In this document: piece after piece, positions 19,299-28,573 of the stretch
How the letters are laid out: each line of letters starts with the position of its first letter
Numbering within the stretch: position 1 is the first letter of the stretch
NCBI RefSeq assembly: GCF_001651855.1
Contig: NZ_LNQC01000040.1
Span: 56,496 to 120,495, forward strand
Length of the DNA: 64,000 nt
Reading direction: 5' to 3'
Source: Sinorhizobium americanum
Lineage (GTDB): Bacteria; Pseudomonadota; Alphaproteobacteria; Rhizobiales; Rhizobiaceae
Notes under the pieces: model-generated
Databases searched by the model: none
What the model saw: only the letters and a program-made list of their open reading frames with translations
Told to the model about the DNA's origin: nothing
Translations under genes and position numbers: made by a program

Positions 19299-20147
19299 AT
19301 GGCCGTCAGGATCAACAGTTTTCGGGAAATCGCCAGCCGATATGACGTGGTGCTTTGCGATGTCTGGGGCGTGCTTCACAATGGCGTTCAGGCTTTCGCC
19401 TCCGCCTGCGAGGCGCTCGCCGAGGCACGCGCTCAAGGGGTGACGGTCGTCCTCATCACCAATTCGCCGCGGCCGCATCCGAGCGTCAAGGTGCAGATCC
19501 GCGGCCTCGGCGTTCCCGATGAAGCCTATGACCGGATCGTTACCTCTGGCGACGTCACGCGGGCCTTGATCGCCTCGGCGGAGAAGCGGATTTTCTTTAT
19601 CGGCGCCGATCGCGATCTGCCCTTGCTGGAAGGATTGGGCACCGAGATCGTTTCGGCGGAAGAGGCCGAGACGATCGTCTGTGCCGGCTTCTACGACGAC
19701 GAGACCGAAACCCCCGAACACTACCGCGCCACGCTGACGGGGCTTGCCAAACGGAAAATCCCGTTCATCTGTGCCAATCCCGATCTCGTCGTGGAACGCG
19801 GTCATCGGCTGATCCCCTGCGCGGGCGCAATCGCCAAGCTTTACGAGGAGCTTGGCGGCGAGGCGCGCATTGCCGGCAAGCCCTACAAGGCGATCTACCG
19901 CGCCGCGCTGTCCGAAGCGAAGGCGGTGAGAGGTGCCTTCGATCTCGCGCGGGTTATCGCCGTGGGCGATGGCATGCCGACCGACGTGAAGGGGGCGCAG
20001 GACGCCGGTTTTGATCTGCTCTATATCAGCGCCGGCATCCACGCGCAGGAATACATGCATGAAAGCCGCACCGATGAGGCGAAGCTTGCCGCTTTCCTGA
20101 AGAAGGAAGGGGCGACGCCGAAGTGCTGGATGCCCCGGCTCGCCTGA
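19299..20147 (+). CDS. HAD-IIA family phosphatase (TIGR01459 type)
   Basis: 282 aa from ATG 19299. It has the HAD nucleophile motif VVLCDVWGVLHNG, motif II VVLITNSPRP, the Lys region ARIAGKPYKAIYR and motif III VIAVGDGMPTDVKGAQDAG. The cap position puts it in class IIA, near NagD and pyridoxal/phosphoglycolate phosphatases. Orthologues are conserved beside ribF in rhizobia, and the 13-bp gap to ribF suggests cotranscription. A link to flavin nucleotide dephosphorylation is possible but unproven. Confidence 0.85.
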   Translation: MAVRINSFREIASRYDVVLCDVWGVLHNGVQAFASACEALAEARAQGVTVVLITNSPRPHPSVKVQIRGLGVPDEAYDRIVTSGDVTRALIASAEKRIFFIGADRDLPLLEGLGTEIVSAEEAETIVCAGFYDDETETPEHYRATLTGLAKRKIPFICANPDLVVERGHRLIPCAGAIAKLYEELGGEARIAGKPYKAIYRAALSEAKAVRGAFDLARVIAVGDGMPTDVKGAQDAGFDLLYISAGIHAQEYMHESRTDEAKLAAFLKKEGATPKCWMPRLA

Positions 20148-20160
20148 CAGGACGACGGCC

Positions 20161-21144
20161 ATGACGGTTTTCCATCGCAACGAGACCCGTGATCCGCTTC
20201 CCGAACGCCTCCATGGCGGCGTGATTGCGATCGGCAATTTCGACGGCGTCCACCGGGGCCATCAGTCGGTGCTGAACCGCGCGCTCGACGAGGCAAAGGG
20301 CAGGGGCGTTCCGGCACTCGTGCTGACCTTCGAACCGCACCCGCGCACCGTCTTCCGGCCCGATCAGCCCGTCTTCCGGCTGACGCCTGCGCCGCTGAAG
20401 GCCCGCATCCTCGAAGGGATGGGTTTCGGCGCCGTGATCGAATATCCCTTCGACCGGACCTTCTCCGAGCTTTCGGCTTCCGACTTCATCCATCGCATCC
20501 TGCGCGAGTGGCTGCACGCCTCCCATGTCGTAACCGGTTTCGATTTCCACTTCGGCAAGGGACGGGAGGGCGGCCCGGCCTTCCTGATGGCGGCAGGCGC
20601 CCAGGAAGGCTTCGGCGTGACGCTGGTGGATGCCTTCCGCGACGAGAACGCCTCGGTCATTTCCTCGAGCTTCATCCGTTCCTTGCTTGCCGAAGGCGAC
20701 GTCGCGCATGCGGCCGGCCAGCTTGGTTACCGCTACACGGTCGAAGCGGAGGTGATCGGCGGCAAGAAGCTCGGGCGCACGCTCGGCTATCCGACGGCCA
20801 ACATGCGCCTGCCAGCCGAAGTCGAACTCAGGAACGGCATCTATGCGGTGCGTTTCCGTCGTGCGGACGGCTCCCTTTACGACGGTGTCGCAAGCTTCGG
20901 CCGCCGCCCGACCGTCGACAGCGACGGCGAAGCGCTCCTGGAGACCTTCGTCTTCGACTTCTCCGGCGATCTCTATGGCGAGATCTGCGCCGTCTCCTTT
21001 TTCGGCCACCTTCGCGACGAAGTGAAATTCGACGGGCTAGAGCCCCTGATGGTGCAGATGAAAGAGGACGAGAAGGAAGCGCGCGCCCTTCTTTCCGGCG
21101 TGCGGCCCTTGAGCGACATCGACCGCCAGATCAATTTCGCCTGA
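20161..21144 (+). CDS. ribF: Bifunctional riboflavin kinase / FAD synthetase
   Basis: 327 aa. It converts riboflavin to FMN and then FAD. The N-terminal nucleotidyltransferase domain has AIGNFDGVHRGHQSVLNR and FEPHPRTVF; further on are SSSFIRSLLAEGDV and the flavokinase domain with KKLGRTLGYPTANM and a C-terminal helix HLRDEVKFDGLEPLMVQM. It starts 13 bp after the HAD gene. The following gene, ileS, begins about 260 bp downstream, a common ribF-ileS order in bacteria. Confidence 0.95.
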   Translation: MTVFHRNETRDPLPERLHGGVIAIGNFDGVHRGHQSVLNRALDEAKGRGVPALVLTFEPHPRTVFRPDQPVFRLTPAPLKARILEGMGFGAVIEYPFDRTFSELSASDFIHRILREWLHASHVVTGFDFHFGKGREGGPAFLMAAGAQEGFGVTLVDAFRDENASVISSSFIRSLLAEGDVAHAAGQLGYRYTVEAEVIGGKKLGRTLGYPTANMRLPAEVELRNGIYAVRFRRADGSLYDGVASFGRRPTVDSDGEALLETFVFDFSGDLYGEICAVSFFGHLRDEVKFDGLEPLMVQMKEDEKEARALLSGVRPLSDIDRQINFA

Positions 21145-21403
21145 GGCGGACGGCGACGCTTGTCCAAAGAATCGCGCCATGCTGCGCCCGCGGACCTTTT
21201 CAAAAGGCTGAAAACGCCTTAAACAACCGGCCACTATGACCCGGCATTGTCGATTGACCATCGATCAGCGAATTATCGGCCCGGCTTTCCGCGCGCGCTA
21301 GAGCGTGCCGGAAGGTCCGGGATTTCGGCGTTTTGCGCCCTTCCAGTCATCTTCGAGATACCGAACCCTTCCGCCTGCGTGACAATCCGCGCGGAAAAGA
21401 CGA

Positions 21404-24325
21404 ATGCAAAAGACCATGACAGAGACCGCTGAAAAGATCGACTATTCCTCGACGCTCTACCTGCCGCAGACGGAGTTTCCGATGCGCGCCGGCCTGCCGC
21501 AGAAGGAACCGGAAACGGTGGCCCGCTGGCAGAAGATGGAGCTCTACAAGAAGCTTCGCGCCTCAGCTGCCGGCCGCGACAAGTTCGTGCTGCACGACGG
21601 CCCGCCCTATGCGAACGGCAACATCCATATCGGTCATGCGCTGAACAAGATCCTTAAGGACGTTATCAACCGCTCGTTCCAGATGCGCGGCTTCGACGCC
21701 AATTACGTGCCGGGCTGGGACTGCCACGGCCTGCCGATCGAATGGAAGATCGAGGAGAAATATCGCGAGAAGGGTCGCAACAAGGACGACGTCCCAGTCA
21801 ATGAGTTCCGCAAGGAATGCCGTGATTTCGCCGGCGGCTGGATCCAGGTCCAGACCGAGGAGTTCAAGCGTCTCGGCATCGAAGGCGACTTCGAAAATCC
21901 CTACACGACGATGAACTTCCATGCAGAAGCCCGCATCGCCGGTGAATTGATGAAGATCGCAAGGGCCGGCCAGCTCTATCGTGGCTCGAAGCCGGTCATG
22001 TGGTCGGTTGTCGAGCGCACCGCGCTCGCCGAGGCCGAAGTCGAATATGCCGACGTCGAGAGCGACATGATCTGGGTGAAGTTCCCGGTGACCGAGGGAC
22101 CGGATGCGCTTGCCGGCGCCTTCGTCGTCATCTGGACGACGACGCCCTGGACGATCCCAGGCAACCGGGCGATCGCCTATTCGTCGCGCTATGCCTACGG
22201 CCTCTATGAGGTCGCGACGGCCGAGAACGACTATGGCCCGCAGCCCGGCGAAAAGATGATCTTCGCCAAGCGCCTCGCCGAAGAATCGGCCGCCAAGGCC
22301 AAGGTCACGTTCAACTTCGTCCGTGACATAGAGGCCGCCGAACTTGCGGCGATCACCTGCGCCCATCCACTGCACGGCCTCGGCGGCGGTTACGCCTTCA
22401 AGGTGCCGCTGCTCGACGGCGAACACGTCACCGACGATGCGGGTACCGGCTTCGTTCACACCGCGCCGGGCCACGGCCGCGAAGACTTTGACGCCTGGAT
22501 GGACAGCGCCCGGGCGCTCGAAGCGCGCGGCATCTCCTCTGCGATCCCGTTCACAGTCGACGATGCCGGCTATTTCACCGCCGACGCGCCCGGCTTCGGT
22601 CCGGATGCCGAAGGCGGCGCGGCCCGGGTCATCGACGACAAGGGCAAGAAGGGCGACGCCAACGATCGCGTCATCAAGGCGCTGATCGCCCGCCACGCGC
22701 TCTTTGCCCGCGGCCGCCTGAAGCATTCCTATCCGCATTCCTGGCGGTCGAAGAAGCCGGTCATCTTCCGCAACACGCCGCAATGGTTCGTCTACATGGA
22801 CAAGGACTTCGGCGACGGCTCGACGCTGCGCTCGCGGGCGTTGAACGCTATCGACGAAACCCGCTTCGTACCGGGCGCCGGCCAGAACCGCCTGCGGGCG
22901 ATGATCGAGCAGCGCCCGGACTGGGTTCTGTCGCGCCAGCGCGCCTGGGGCGTGCCGATCGCGATCTTCGCAGATGATAACGGCGAGATCCTCGTGGACG
23001 ACGCCGTCAATGCCCGGATCCTCGAGGCTTTCGAGAAGGAAGGGGCCGATGCCTGGTTTGCCGAGGGAGCGAAGGAACGCTTCCTCGGAAACGACCACGA
23101 CCAGGCCCGCTGGAACCAGGTCATGGACATCCTCGATGTCTGGTTCGATTCCGGTTCGACCCATACCTTCACGCTCGAAGACCGTCCCGACCTGAAATGG
23201 CCGGCCGATGTCTATCTCGAGGGCTCCGACCAGCATCGCGGCTGGTTCCATTCTTCGCTGCTGGAAAGCTGCGCGACCCGCGGCCGTGCGCCTTACAACG
23301 CCGTTGTCACCCATGGCTTCACCATGGACGAGAAGGGCGAGAAGATGTCGAAGTCGAAGGGCAACACCGTCACGCCGCAGGAGGTGATGAAGGATGCCGG
23401 CGCCGACATCCTGCGCCTCTGGGTGATGACGACCGACTATTGGGAAGACCAGCGCCTCGGCAAGACGATCATCCAGACCAATATCGACGCCTACCGCAAG
23501 CTCAGGAACACCATCCGCTGGATGCTCGGAACGCTCGCCCACGACAAGGGCGAGGTGATTGCGATCAGCGACATGCCGGAGCTCGAGCAGCTGATGCTGC
23601 ATCGCCTCGCCGAGCTCGACCGGCTGGTGCGCGAAGGCTACGACGCCTTCGACTTCAAGCGGATCGCACGCGCGCTGATCGATTTCTCGAACGTCGAACT
23701 TTCGGCCTTCTATTTCGATATCCGCAAGGACGCGCTCTACTGCGACGCGCCTTCGTCGCTGCGCCGGCGCGCCGCGCTGCACGTCATCCGCACGCTGTTC
23801 GATTGCCTGGTGGCCTGGCTTGCGCCGATGCTGCCCTTCACGGCCGAGGAAGCCTGGCTTTCCCGCAACCCGGAAGCCGTCTCGGTGCATCTCGAGCAGT
23901 TCCCGGCCGTACCCGCGGAGTGGCGCAACGATGCGCTGGCCGAGAAGTGGCGGAAGATCCGTGAAGTGCGCAAGGTCGTGACCGGGGCTCTCGAGATTGA
24001 GCGCAAGGACAAGCGCATCGGCTCCTCGCTGGAAGCAGCGCCGGTCGTCCACATCGCCGACCCGGATTTGAGGGCTGCACTCGACGGGCAGGATTTTGCC
24101 GAGATCTGCATCACCTCAGCGATCGAAATCGACGGCGCGAACGGGCCGGAAGGCGCCTTCACGTTGCCGGAGGTGGCGACGGTCAGCGTCGTGCCGAGGC
24201 TCGCCGAAGGCCGCAAATGCGCCCGCTCCTGGCGGATTACCACGGATGTCGGCTCCGATTCGCTCTATCCGGATGTATCGGCACGCGACGCCGCCGCACT
24301 CAGGGAACTTGGCTTCAAAGCGTGA
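21404..24325 (+). CDS. ileS: Isoleucyl-tRNA synthetase
   Basis: 973 aa class I synthetase. The HIGH motif is in [18 protein letters not shown] and the KMSKS motif in [12 protein letters not shown]. The editing domain contains [18 protein letters not shown] and [18 protein letters not shown]; the anticodon-binding region contains [10 protein letters not shown]. The C-terminus ends without an obvious Cys4 zinc module, as in several alphaproteobacterial enzymes. ATG 21404 and ATG 21416 are both plausible starts. The 260-bp leader has no T-box-like structure that I can see. Confidence 0.96.
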   Translation: MQKTMTETAEKIDYSSTLYLPQTEFPMRAGLPQKEPETVARWQKMELYKKLRASAAGRDKFVLHDGPPYANGNIHIGHALNKILKDVINRSFQMRGFDANYVPGWDCHGLPIEWKIEEKYREKGRNKDDVPVNEFRKECRDFAGGWIQVQTEEFKRLGIEGDFENPYTTMNFHAEARIAGELMKIARAGQLYRGSKPVMWSVVERTALAEAEVEYADVESDMIWVKFPVTEGPDALAGAFVVIWTTTPWTIPGNRAIAYSSRYAYGLYEVATAENDYGPQPGEKMIFAKRLAEESAAKAKVTFNFVRDIEAAELAAITCAHPLHGLGGGYAFKVPLLDGEHVTDDAGTGFVHTAPGHGREDFDAWMDSARALEARGISSAIPFTVDDAGYFTADAPGFGPDAEGGAARVIDDKGKKGDANDRVIKALIARHALFARGRLKHSYPHSWRSKKPVIFRNTPQWFVYMDKDFGDGSTLRSRALNAIDETRFVPGAGQNRLRAMIEQRPDWVLSRQRAWGVPIAIFADDNGEILVDDAVNARILEAFEKEGADAWFAEGAKERFLGNDHDQARWNQVMDILDVWFDSGSTHTFTLEDRPDLKWPADVYLEGSDQHRGWFHSSLLESCATRGRAPYNAVVTHGFTMDEKGEKMSKSKGNTVTPQEVMKDAGADILRLWVMTTDYWEDQRLGKTIIQTNIDAYRKLRNTIRWMLGTLAHDKGEVIAISDMPELEQLMLHRLAELDRLVREGYDAFDFKRIARALIDFSNVELSAFYFDIRKDALYCDAPSSLRRRAALHVIRTLFDCLVAWLAPMLPFTAEEAWLSRNPEAVSVHLEQFPAVPAEWRNDALAEKWRKIREVRKVVTGALEIERKDKRIGSSLEAAPVVHIADPDLRAALDGQDFAEICITSAIEIDGANGPEGAFTLPEVATVSVVPRLAEGRKCARSWRITTDVGSDSLYPDVSARDAAALRELGFKA

Positions 24326-24331
24326 CGGGCC

Positions 24332-24369
24332 GTACCGGGTGAATTGCGCTTGGCGCATTCATCCGGTAC
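24332..24369 (+). terminator. Long hairpin after ileS
   Basis: The left arm (24332-24349) and right arm (24353-24369) pair over 17 positions with one G-U pair, one bulged T and a 3-nt loop; the base of the stem is GTACCGG/CCGGTAC. It starts 7 bp after the ileS stop. No U tract follows, so it may act as an mRNA 3' stabiliser or Rho-assisted terminator. Confidence 0.55.
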
Positions 24370-24458
24370 AACCTGCCCGAAATTTGGCGGATTTTTCCGC
24401 CATGGGGGCATTTAATGGCCGCGGCGGGCGCGGTGCGGCGGGGGCTTAAGGGAACTTC

Positions 24459-25079
24459 ATGGAAATGACGCGAGCGTTGCGGGTGTTTGCGAGCATTGCT
24501 GCTGTCGTGGCGGGGAGCCTGGCGCTTTCCGGCTGCATCGGCGGCCCGACATACGGCACGGACAAGACGGCAGGCGAACAGCTGGTCGACGACCTGGGCA
24601 GCGCCATCAGCCTGGCGCCGCCGAAAAAGGACCCGGTCAAATACCAGCCACGCGCCGGCCTGGTGTTGCCGCCGCAAGGAGAGCAGGCTTCGCTCATCCA
24701 GCCGCAACAGTCGCTCGCAAGTCGCGAAACCAATCCCGAGTGGGTCGAGTCGCCCGAGGAGGTGCGCGAGCGCCTGCGCGAAGAGGCCGACGCCAACAAG
24801 AACAATCCGAACTACGTCTCGCCGCTTGCCAAGGCAAGCGCCAACGGCCGCCGTCTTTCTGCCAAGGAGCAGCAGGCGGCCTATCGCGAGGCCCGCAAGA
24901 TCGAGATGGGCGCCTATTCCGACAAGCGCCGTTTCCTGAGCGACCCGCCGCTCGAGTATCGCCGGCTGCCCGAGGCCTCGGAAACGGATCTCGGCGAGCC
25001 GGAGAAGGACAAGGAGCGCCGGCGCAAGAAGGCGGCGCAAGTCGCCAACAGTGGCAGCAAGTGGTACTGGCCGTTCTAA
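24459..25079 (+). CDS. Rhizobial lipoprotein of unknown function
   Basis: 206 aa. A signal sequence ends in the lipobox LSGC, with the lipidated Cys at residue 26. The mature protein is hydrophilic, rich in Glu, Lys, Arg and Ala, with a likely disordered middle (PPEGEQ-type and EVRERLREEADANKNN) and a conserved-looking aromatic C-terminus, SKWYWPF. No catalytic motif is visible. The charge and absence of Asp after the Cys favour outer-membrane sorting. The gene follows ileS by 133 bp with a strong hairpin between, and ends 3 bp before a GNAT gene, which suggests that the two are cotranscribed. Confidence 0.8.
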   Translation: MEMTRALRVFASIAAVVAGSLALSGCIGGPTYGTDKTAGEQLVDDLGSAISLAPPKKDPVKYQPRAGLVLPPQGEQASLIQPQQSLASRETNPEWVESPEEVRERLREEADANKNNPNYVSPLAKASANGRRLSAKEQQAAYREARKIEMGAYSDKRRFLSDPPLEYRRLPEASETDLGEPEKDKERRRKKAAQVANSGSKWYWPF

Positions 25080-25082
25080 GCC

Positions 25083-25562
25083 ATGGCCATCAGCATTCGC
25101 GATGCGGTCCCGGCCGATGCGGCAACGATCCTGCGCTTCATCACCGACCTCGCCATCTATGAGAAGGCTGAGGACGAGGTCGAGGCGACTGTCGAACTTC
25201 TGACGGATTCGCTCTTCGGGACCGGCTCGGTCAGCCGGGCGATCATCTGCGAGGTCGATGGCGCGCCGGCCGGCTTCGCCGTCTGGTTCTACAACTATTC
25301 GACCTGGCAGGCGCGCAAGGGTCTCTATCTCGAAGATCTGTATGTTACGCCCGAGCACCGCGGCTCGGGAGCGGGCAAGATGCTGCTCAAGCACCTGGCC
25401 CGTATCGCGCTTGCCGAGGGCTGCGGCCGCTTCGAGTGGAGCGTTCTCGATTGGAACGAGCCCGCGATCCGTGTCTACGAGGCGATCGGCGCCGAGCCGC
25501 TCTCGGAGTGGACGCGCTACCGGCTGACGGGCAAGGAGCTTGAGGCGCTCGCCTCCAGCTGA
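25083..25562 (+). CDS. GNAT family N-acetyltransferase
   Basis: 159 aa, a single GNAT domain. The acetyl-CoA loop is in VTPEHRGSGAGKMLLKHL (the R-G-x-G-x-G/A pattern), preceded by the beta-4 strand LYLEDLYV; the C-terminal strand is RFEWSVLDWNEPAIRVYEAIGA. LEDLYV and FEWSVLDWN resemble the diamine/thialysine acetyltransferase subgroup, so a small amine or polyamine substrate is possible. It converges on tadA with only 9 bp between the stops. Confidence 0.88.
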   Translation: MAISIRDAVPADAATILRFITDLAIYEKAEDEVEATVELLTDSLFGTGSVSRAIICEVDGAPAGFAVWFYNYSTWQARKGLYLEDLYVTPEHRGSGAGKMLLKHLARIALAEGCGRFEWSVLDWNEPAIRVYEAIGAEPLSEWTRYRLTGKELEALASS

Positions 25563-25571
25563 CTGTTGCTA

Positions 25572-26021
25572 TCATCGCCGGGCGGCGAAAAAACCGCGAA
25601 GCAGCTCGGCCGCCTCGCGTTCGCCGAGGCCGGAATAGACGTCCGGCACATGATGGCAGGTCGGCGAGCCATAGAACCTGACGCCACTTTCGACGGCGCC
25701 GCCCTTCGGGTCCTCGGCGCCGTAGTAGAGGCGGCGTATGCGGGCAAACGAGATTGCCGCCGCGCACATGGTGCAGGGTTCGAGCGTCACATAGAGATCG
25801 GCGCCGGAGAGCCGCTCGTCGCCGACGGCGGCCGCCGCCTGGCGGATCGCCTCGATCTCGGCATGGGCCGTAATGTCCCGCAATTCGCGCGTGCGGTTCC
25901 CGGCCGCAGCGACGACTTCGCCGTCGAGCACGACGACGGCGCCGATCGGCACTTCGCCGCGCACCGCCGCCTTCCGCGCCTCGTCTAGCGCCGCATCCAT
26001 GTAGCGCGTCGTTTCCGCCAT
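25572..26021 (-). CDS. tadA: tRNA-specific adenosine deaminase TadA
   Basis: 149 aa from ATG 26019-26021 (minus). It deaminates A34 of tRNA-Arg(ACG) to inosine. Zinc and catalytic residues are seen: H53 and E55 in TAHAEIEAIR, and C83 and C86 in EPCTMCAAAI. The C-terminus EREAAELLRGFFAARR is typical. The frame stays open far upstream through the rluB region, but that extension is antisense shadow. It is divergent from the pseudouridine synthase gene across 72 bp, a common tadA-rluB arrangement in Rhizobiales. Confidence 0.95.
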   Translation of the reverse strand: MAETTRYMDAALDEARKAAVRGEVPIGAVVVLDGEVVAAAGNRTRELRDITAHAEIEAIRQAAAAVGDERLSGADLYVTLEPCTMCAAAISFARIRRLYYGAEDPKGGAVESGVRFYGSPTCHHVPDVYSGLGEREAAELLRGFFAARR

Positions 26022-26093
26022 CACTTGCTCATAATTTCTCTTAACCCGTGGCCTTCGACCTGATAGGACAGCCGCAAAAGGCAGGCAACAGAA

Positions 26094-27920
26094 ATGACAT
26101 CCAAAGACAAGTCCACCGGGCCCGGCAAGGGAAAAGGTCGGAAAGGCAATTTTCCTTCCTGCGAGAAGAAGGCCAACGCGGCACGGCCCGGCAAGGGCGC
26201 GGCGCCGGGAGCCGACGTCGGCGCCGACGAGCCGCAACGCATCTCGAAGATCCTGTCGCGCGCCGGCGTCGCCTCGCGCCGCGACGTCGAGCGGATGATC
26301 ATGGAAGGGCGCGTCAAGCTTAACGGTGTCGTGCTCGAAACCCCGGTTGTCAATGCGACGCTTGCCGACAGGATCGAGGTCGACGGCCATCCGATCCGCG
26401 GCATCGAGCGGACGCGCCTGTGGCTCTATCACAAGCCGGCCGGCCTGGTAACGACCAACGCCGACCCTGAAGGCCGTCCCACCGTCTTCGACAACTTGCC
26501 GGACGAGTTGCCGCGGGTGCTGTCGATCGGCCGCCTCGACATCAATACAGAGGGCCTGCTGCTCCTCACCAACGACGGCGGGCTGGCGCGCGCGCTCGAA
26601 TTGCCGGCCACCGGCTGGCTGCGGCGGTACCGCGTCCGCGCCCATGGCGACATTGATCAGCAGGCACTCGATCGTCTGAAGGATGGCATCGCCGTCGACG
26701 GCGTCCTCTATGGTGCGATCGAGGCGACGCTCGACCGGGTCCAGGGTTCCAACGTCTGGATCACCATGGGCCTGCGCGAAGGCAAGAATCGCGAGATCAA
26801 GAACGTGCTTGGGGCGCTCGGCCTCGACGTGAACCGCCTGATCCGCATTTCCTATGGCCCGTTCCAACTCGGCGAACTGCCCGAGGGGCACGTCCAGGAA
26901 ATCCGCGGCCGCACGCTCAGGGATCAGCTCGGTCCGCGCCTGATCGCGGAAGCGAAGGCGAATTTCGACGCGCCGCTCTACAATGATCAGCCCGCCGCGG
27001 CGGAGAGGGAGGTCCACAGCGAGGACATTCCTGAAAAGGGCAAGCCGGAACGCGGCGCCTGGCGTGAAAAGCCAGAGGACAAGCGCGAACGGGCGCTTGC
27101 TCGCCTTGATACCCAGCGTGACGACGGCCGCTCCCGCGATCGCCGCGATCGTCCCCGCGAAAAATTCGAGGATCGCCCGGCCCGGGCGCCGGCGAAACGC
27201 AGCCGGACGGCGAATGTCTGGATGGCCCCTGGTGCGCGCCCAGTCGCCGAAAAGAAGCCGAAGGCGGCCGAGGACGATGCTTCGCCGAAGCCGGCTCGTC
27301 GCGAGCGCCCGGAGGGTGCGCCGAAGACCAAGCGTTACGGCCGCACGAAGGATGGCGCGGCCACGAAAACTTCGGCAAAGTTCGATCCCGACCGCAAGGC
27401 AAGTGCCGGCAAGGGAGCTGCTCGGCCGGACCGCGCCCCGCGTCCGCCGGTCAAACGCGCCGATGAGGATGGCGACTGGATCAGCGCCAGCGAACCGGTC
27501 CGCCGCAAAGACGATGCCCGCGACGGCGGTTTCGAGCGGCGCCGGCCCTTCGATCCCAACGAGCGGAAATCGCGGGATCACGGCGATCGCCCGCCGCGTC
27601 GCGAGAGCAGCGAGCGCCCCCGTGGCGATCGTCCGGCACGGACCGCCGGCGACAATCGCGCATTTTCGGAGAAGCCGCGGACAAGCCGCCGCAAGGACGA
27701 TGTCCGCGAGGGCCGCGAAGGCGGAGATCGCCCCTTCGGCGACAATCCTCGTGGAAAGCCTGCCAGCGGCAAGCCGGCGGGAGGGAAGTCCTTCGGTCAG
27801 CGTTCCGGTGGTCCGCGTGGCGGCAAGCCCGGCGGCGGCCGACCGGGCGGAGGCAAGCCTGCCGGCAGCAAGCCCGGCGGTCGCACGGGCGGCGGCAAGC
27901 CGCGCGGCAAGGGGAAGTAA
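26094..27920 (+). CDS. rluB: 23S rRNA pseudouridine synthase RluB-type with long basic tail
   Basis: 608 aa, about twice the normal RluB length. After a Lys/Gly-rich head (1-45), an S4 RNA-binding domain (RISKILSRAGVASRRDVERM) and the RsuA/RluB catalytic domain follow, with D149 in SIGRLDINTEGLLLLTNDG. The core ends near residue 298. The remaining 300 residues are low-complexity: alternating Arg/Asp/Lys/Glu stretches, then from about 550 a run of G-K-P-x-GG repeats ending GKPRGKGK. The tail is likely disordered and RNA-binding. rsmD starts 6 bp after the stop, so the two rRNA-modification genes form an operon. Confidence 0.9.
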   Translation: MTSKDKSTGPGKGKGRKGNFPSCEKKANAARPGKGAAPGADVGADEPQRISKILSRAGVASRRDVERMIMEGRVKLNGVVLETPVVNATLADRIEVDGHPIRGIERTRLWLYHKPAGLVTTNADPEGRPTVFDNLPDELPRVLSIGRLDINTEGLLLLTNDGGLARALELPATGWLRRYRVRAHGDIDQQALDRLKDGIAVDGVLYGAIEATLDRVQGSNVWITMGLREGKNREIKNVLGALGLDVNRLIRISYGPFQLGELPEGHVQEIRGRTLRDQLGPRLIAEAKANFDAPLYNDQPAAAEREVHSEDIPEKGKPERGAWREKPEDKRERALARLDTQRDDGRSRDRRDRPREKFEDRPARAPAKRSRTANVWMAPGARPVAEKKPKAAEDDASPKPARRERPEGAPKTKRYGRTKDGAATKTSAKFDPDRKASAGKGAARPDRAPRPPVKRADEDGDWISASEPVRRKDDARDGGFERRRPFDPNERKSRDHGDRPPRRESSERPRGDRPARTAGDNRAFSEKPRTSRRKDDVREGREGGDRPFGDNPRGKPASGKPAGGKSFGQRSGGPRGGKPGGGRPGGGKPAGSKPGGRTGGGKPRGKGK

Positions 27921-27926
27921 CCGGCC

Positions 27927-28487
27927 GTGCGCATCGTCGGCGGAGAGTTTCGGGGCCGCACGCTTGCGACCCCCAAGTCCAACGATATCCGGCCGACCAC
28001 CGACCGGACGCGCGAGAGCCTGTTCAACATCCTGGGCCACAGCTATCCCGAGGCGCTGGACGGCACCCGCGTCCTCGACCTTTTTGCCGGCACCGGTGCA
28101 GTCGGACTCGAGGCCCTGTCGCGAGGCTGCCGCCAGGCGCTCTTCGTCGAACAGGGGGTCGAGGGCCGCGGGCTGATCCGCATCAATATCGAAGCGCTGG
28201 GCCTGCAAGGCCGCGCCAAGATCTTTCGCCGCGATGCGGTCGATCTCGGTTCGGTCGGCACGATGGAACCCTTTCATCTGGTTTTCGCCGATCCGCCCTA
28301 TGGAAAGGGGCTCGGAGAACGCGCACTCGAGTCGGGGGCGGCTGGCGGATGGCTCGTCCCCGGCGCGCTCGTGGTGCTGGAGGAGCGGGCCGACGTGCGT
28401 CCGCAATTGCCCGCGGTCTTCGAACCGCTCGACGATCGCGCCTTCGGCGACACGCGAATGCATTTCTATCGATTTCTAGGCGCCTGA
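27927..28487 (+). CDS. rsmD: 16S rRNA (guanine966-N2)-methyltransferase RsmD
   Basis: 186 aa, the normal size. It methylates G966 of 16S rRNA using S-adenosylmethionine. The N-terminus RIVGGEFRGRTLATPKS is diagnostic. SAM-binding motif I is VLDLFAGTGAVGLEALSRG and the catalytic motif IV is FADPPYGKG. The start is GTG 27927, 6 bp after the rluB stop; no ATG is available before the conserved RIVGG. It is the second gene of the rluB-rsmD unit. Confidence 0.94.
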   Translation: MRIVGGEFRGRTLATPKSNDIRPTTDRTRESLFNILGHSYPEALDGTRVLDLFAGTGAVGLEALSRGCRQALFVEQGVEGRGLIRINIEALGLQGRAKIFRRDAVDLGSVGTMEPFHLVFADPPYGKGLGERALESGAAGGWLVPGALVVLEERADVRPQLPAVFEPLDDRAFGDTRMHFYRFLGA

Positions 28488-28505
28488 TCTAAGTTGGGCG
28501 GAGCG

Positions 28506-28520
28506 GGCGGTGGGACCGCC
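28506..28520 (+). terminator. Short hairpin after rsmD
   Basis: GGCGGT, loop GGG and ACCGCC form a perfect 6-bp stem 18 bp after the rsmD stop and 53 bp before the patatin gene. It has no U tract. It is weak evidence for a transcript end. Confidence 0.3.
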
Positions 28521-28573
28521 TGGTCCTGCCCTTTAGCACCGCTGTAGCGGCGCGGACGGAACGGAGAGCATCG

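Noticed and set aside
21145..21403. T-box or leader attenuator upstream of ileS
   Set aside because: No T-box sequence or specifier stem is seen, and T-boxes are rare in alphaproteobacteria.
21563..24052. A minus-strand open frame of over 800 codons inside ileS
   Set aside because: The plus strand carries HIGH and KMSKS motifs and all IleRS domains; the antisense frame is a codon-bias artefact.
25572..28463. A very long minus-strand open frame continuing upstream from tadA through the rluB and rsmD region
   Set aside because: It is antisense to two well-supported genes; its translation is Arg/Leu/Ala-rich shadow typical of GC-rich DNA, and tadA has a proper start at 26021.
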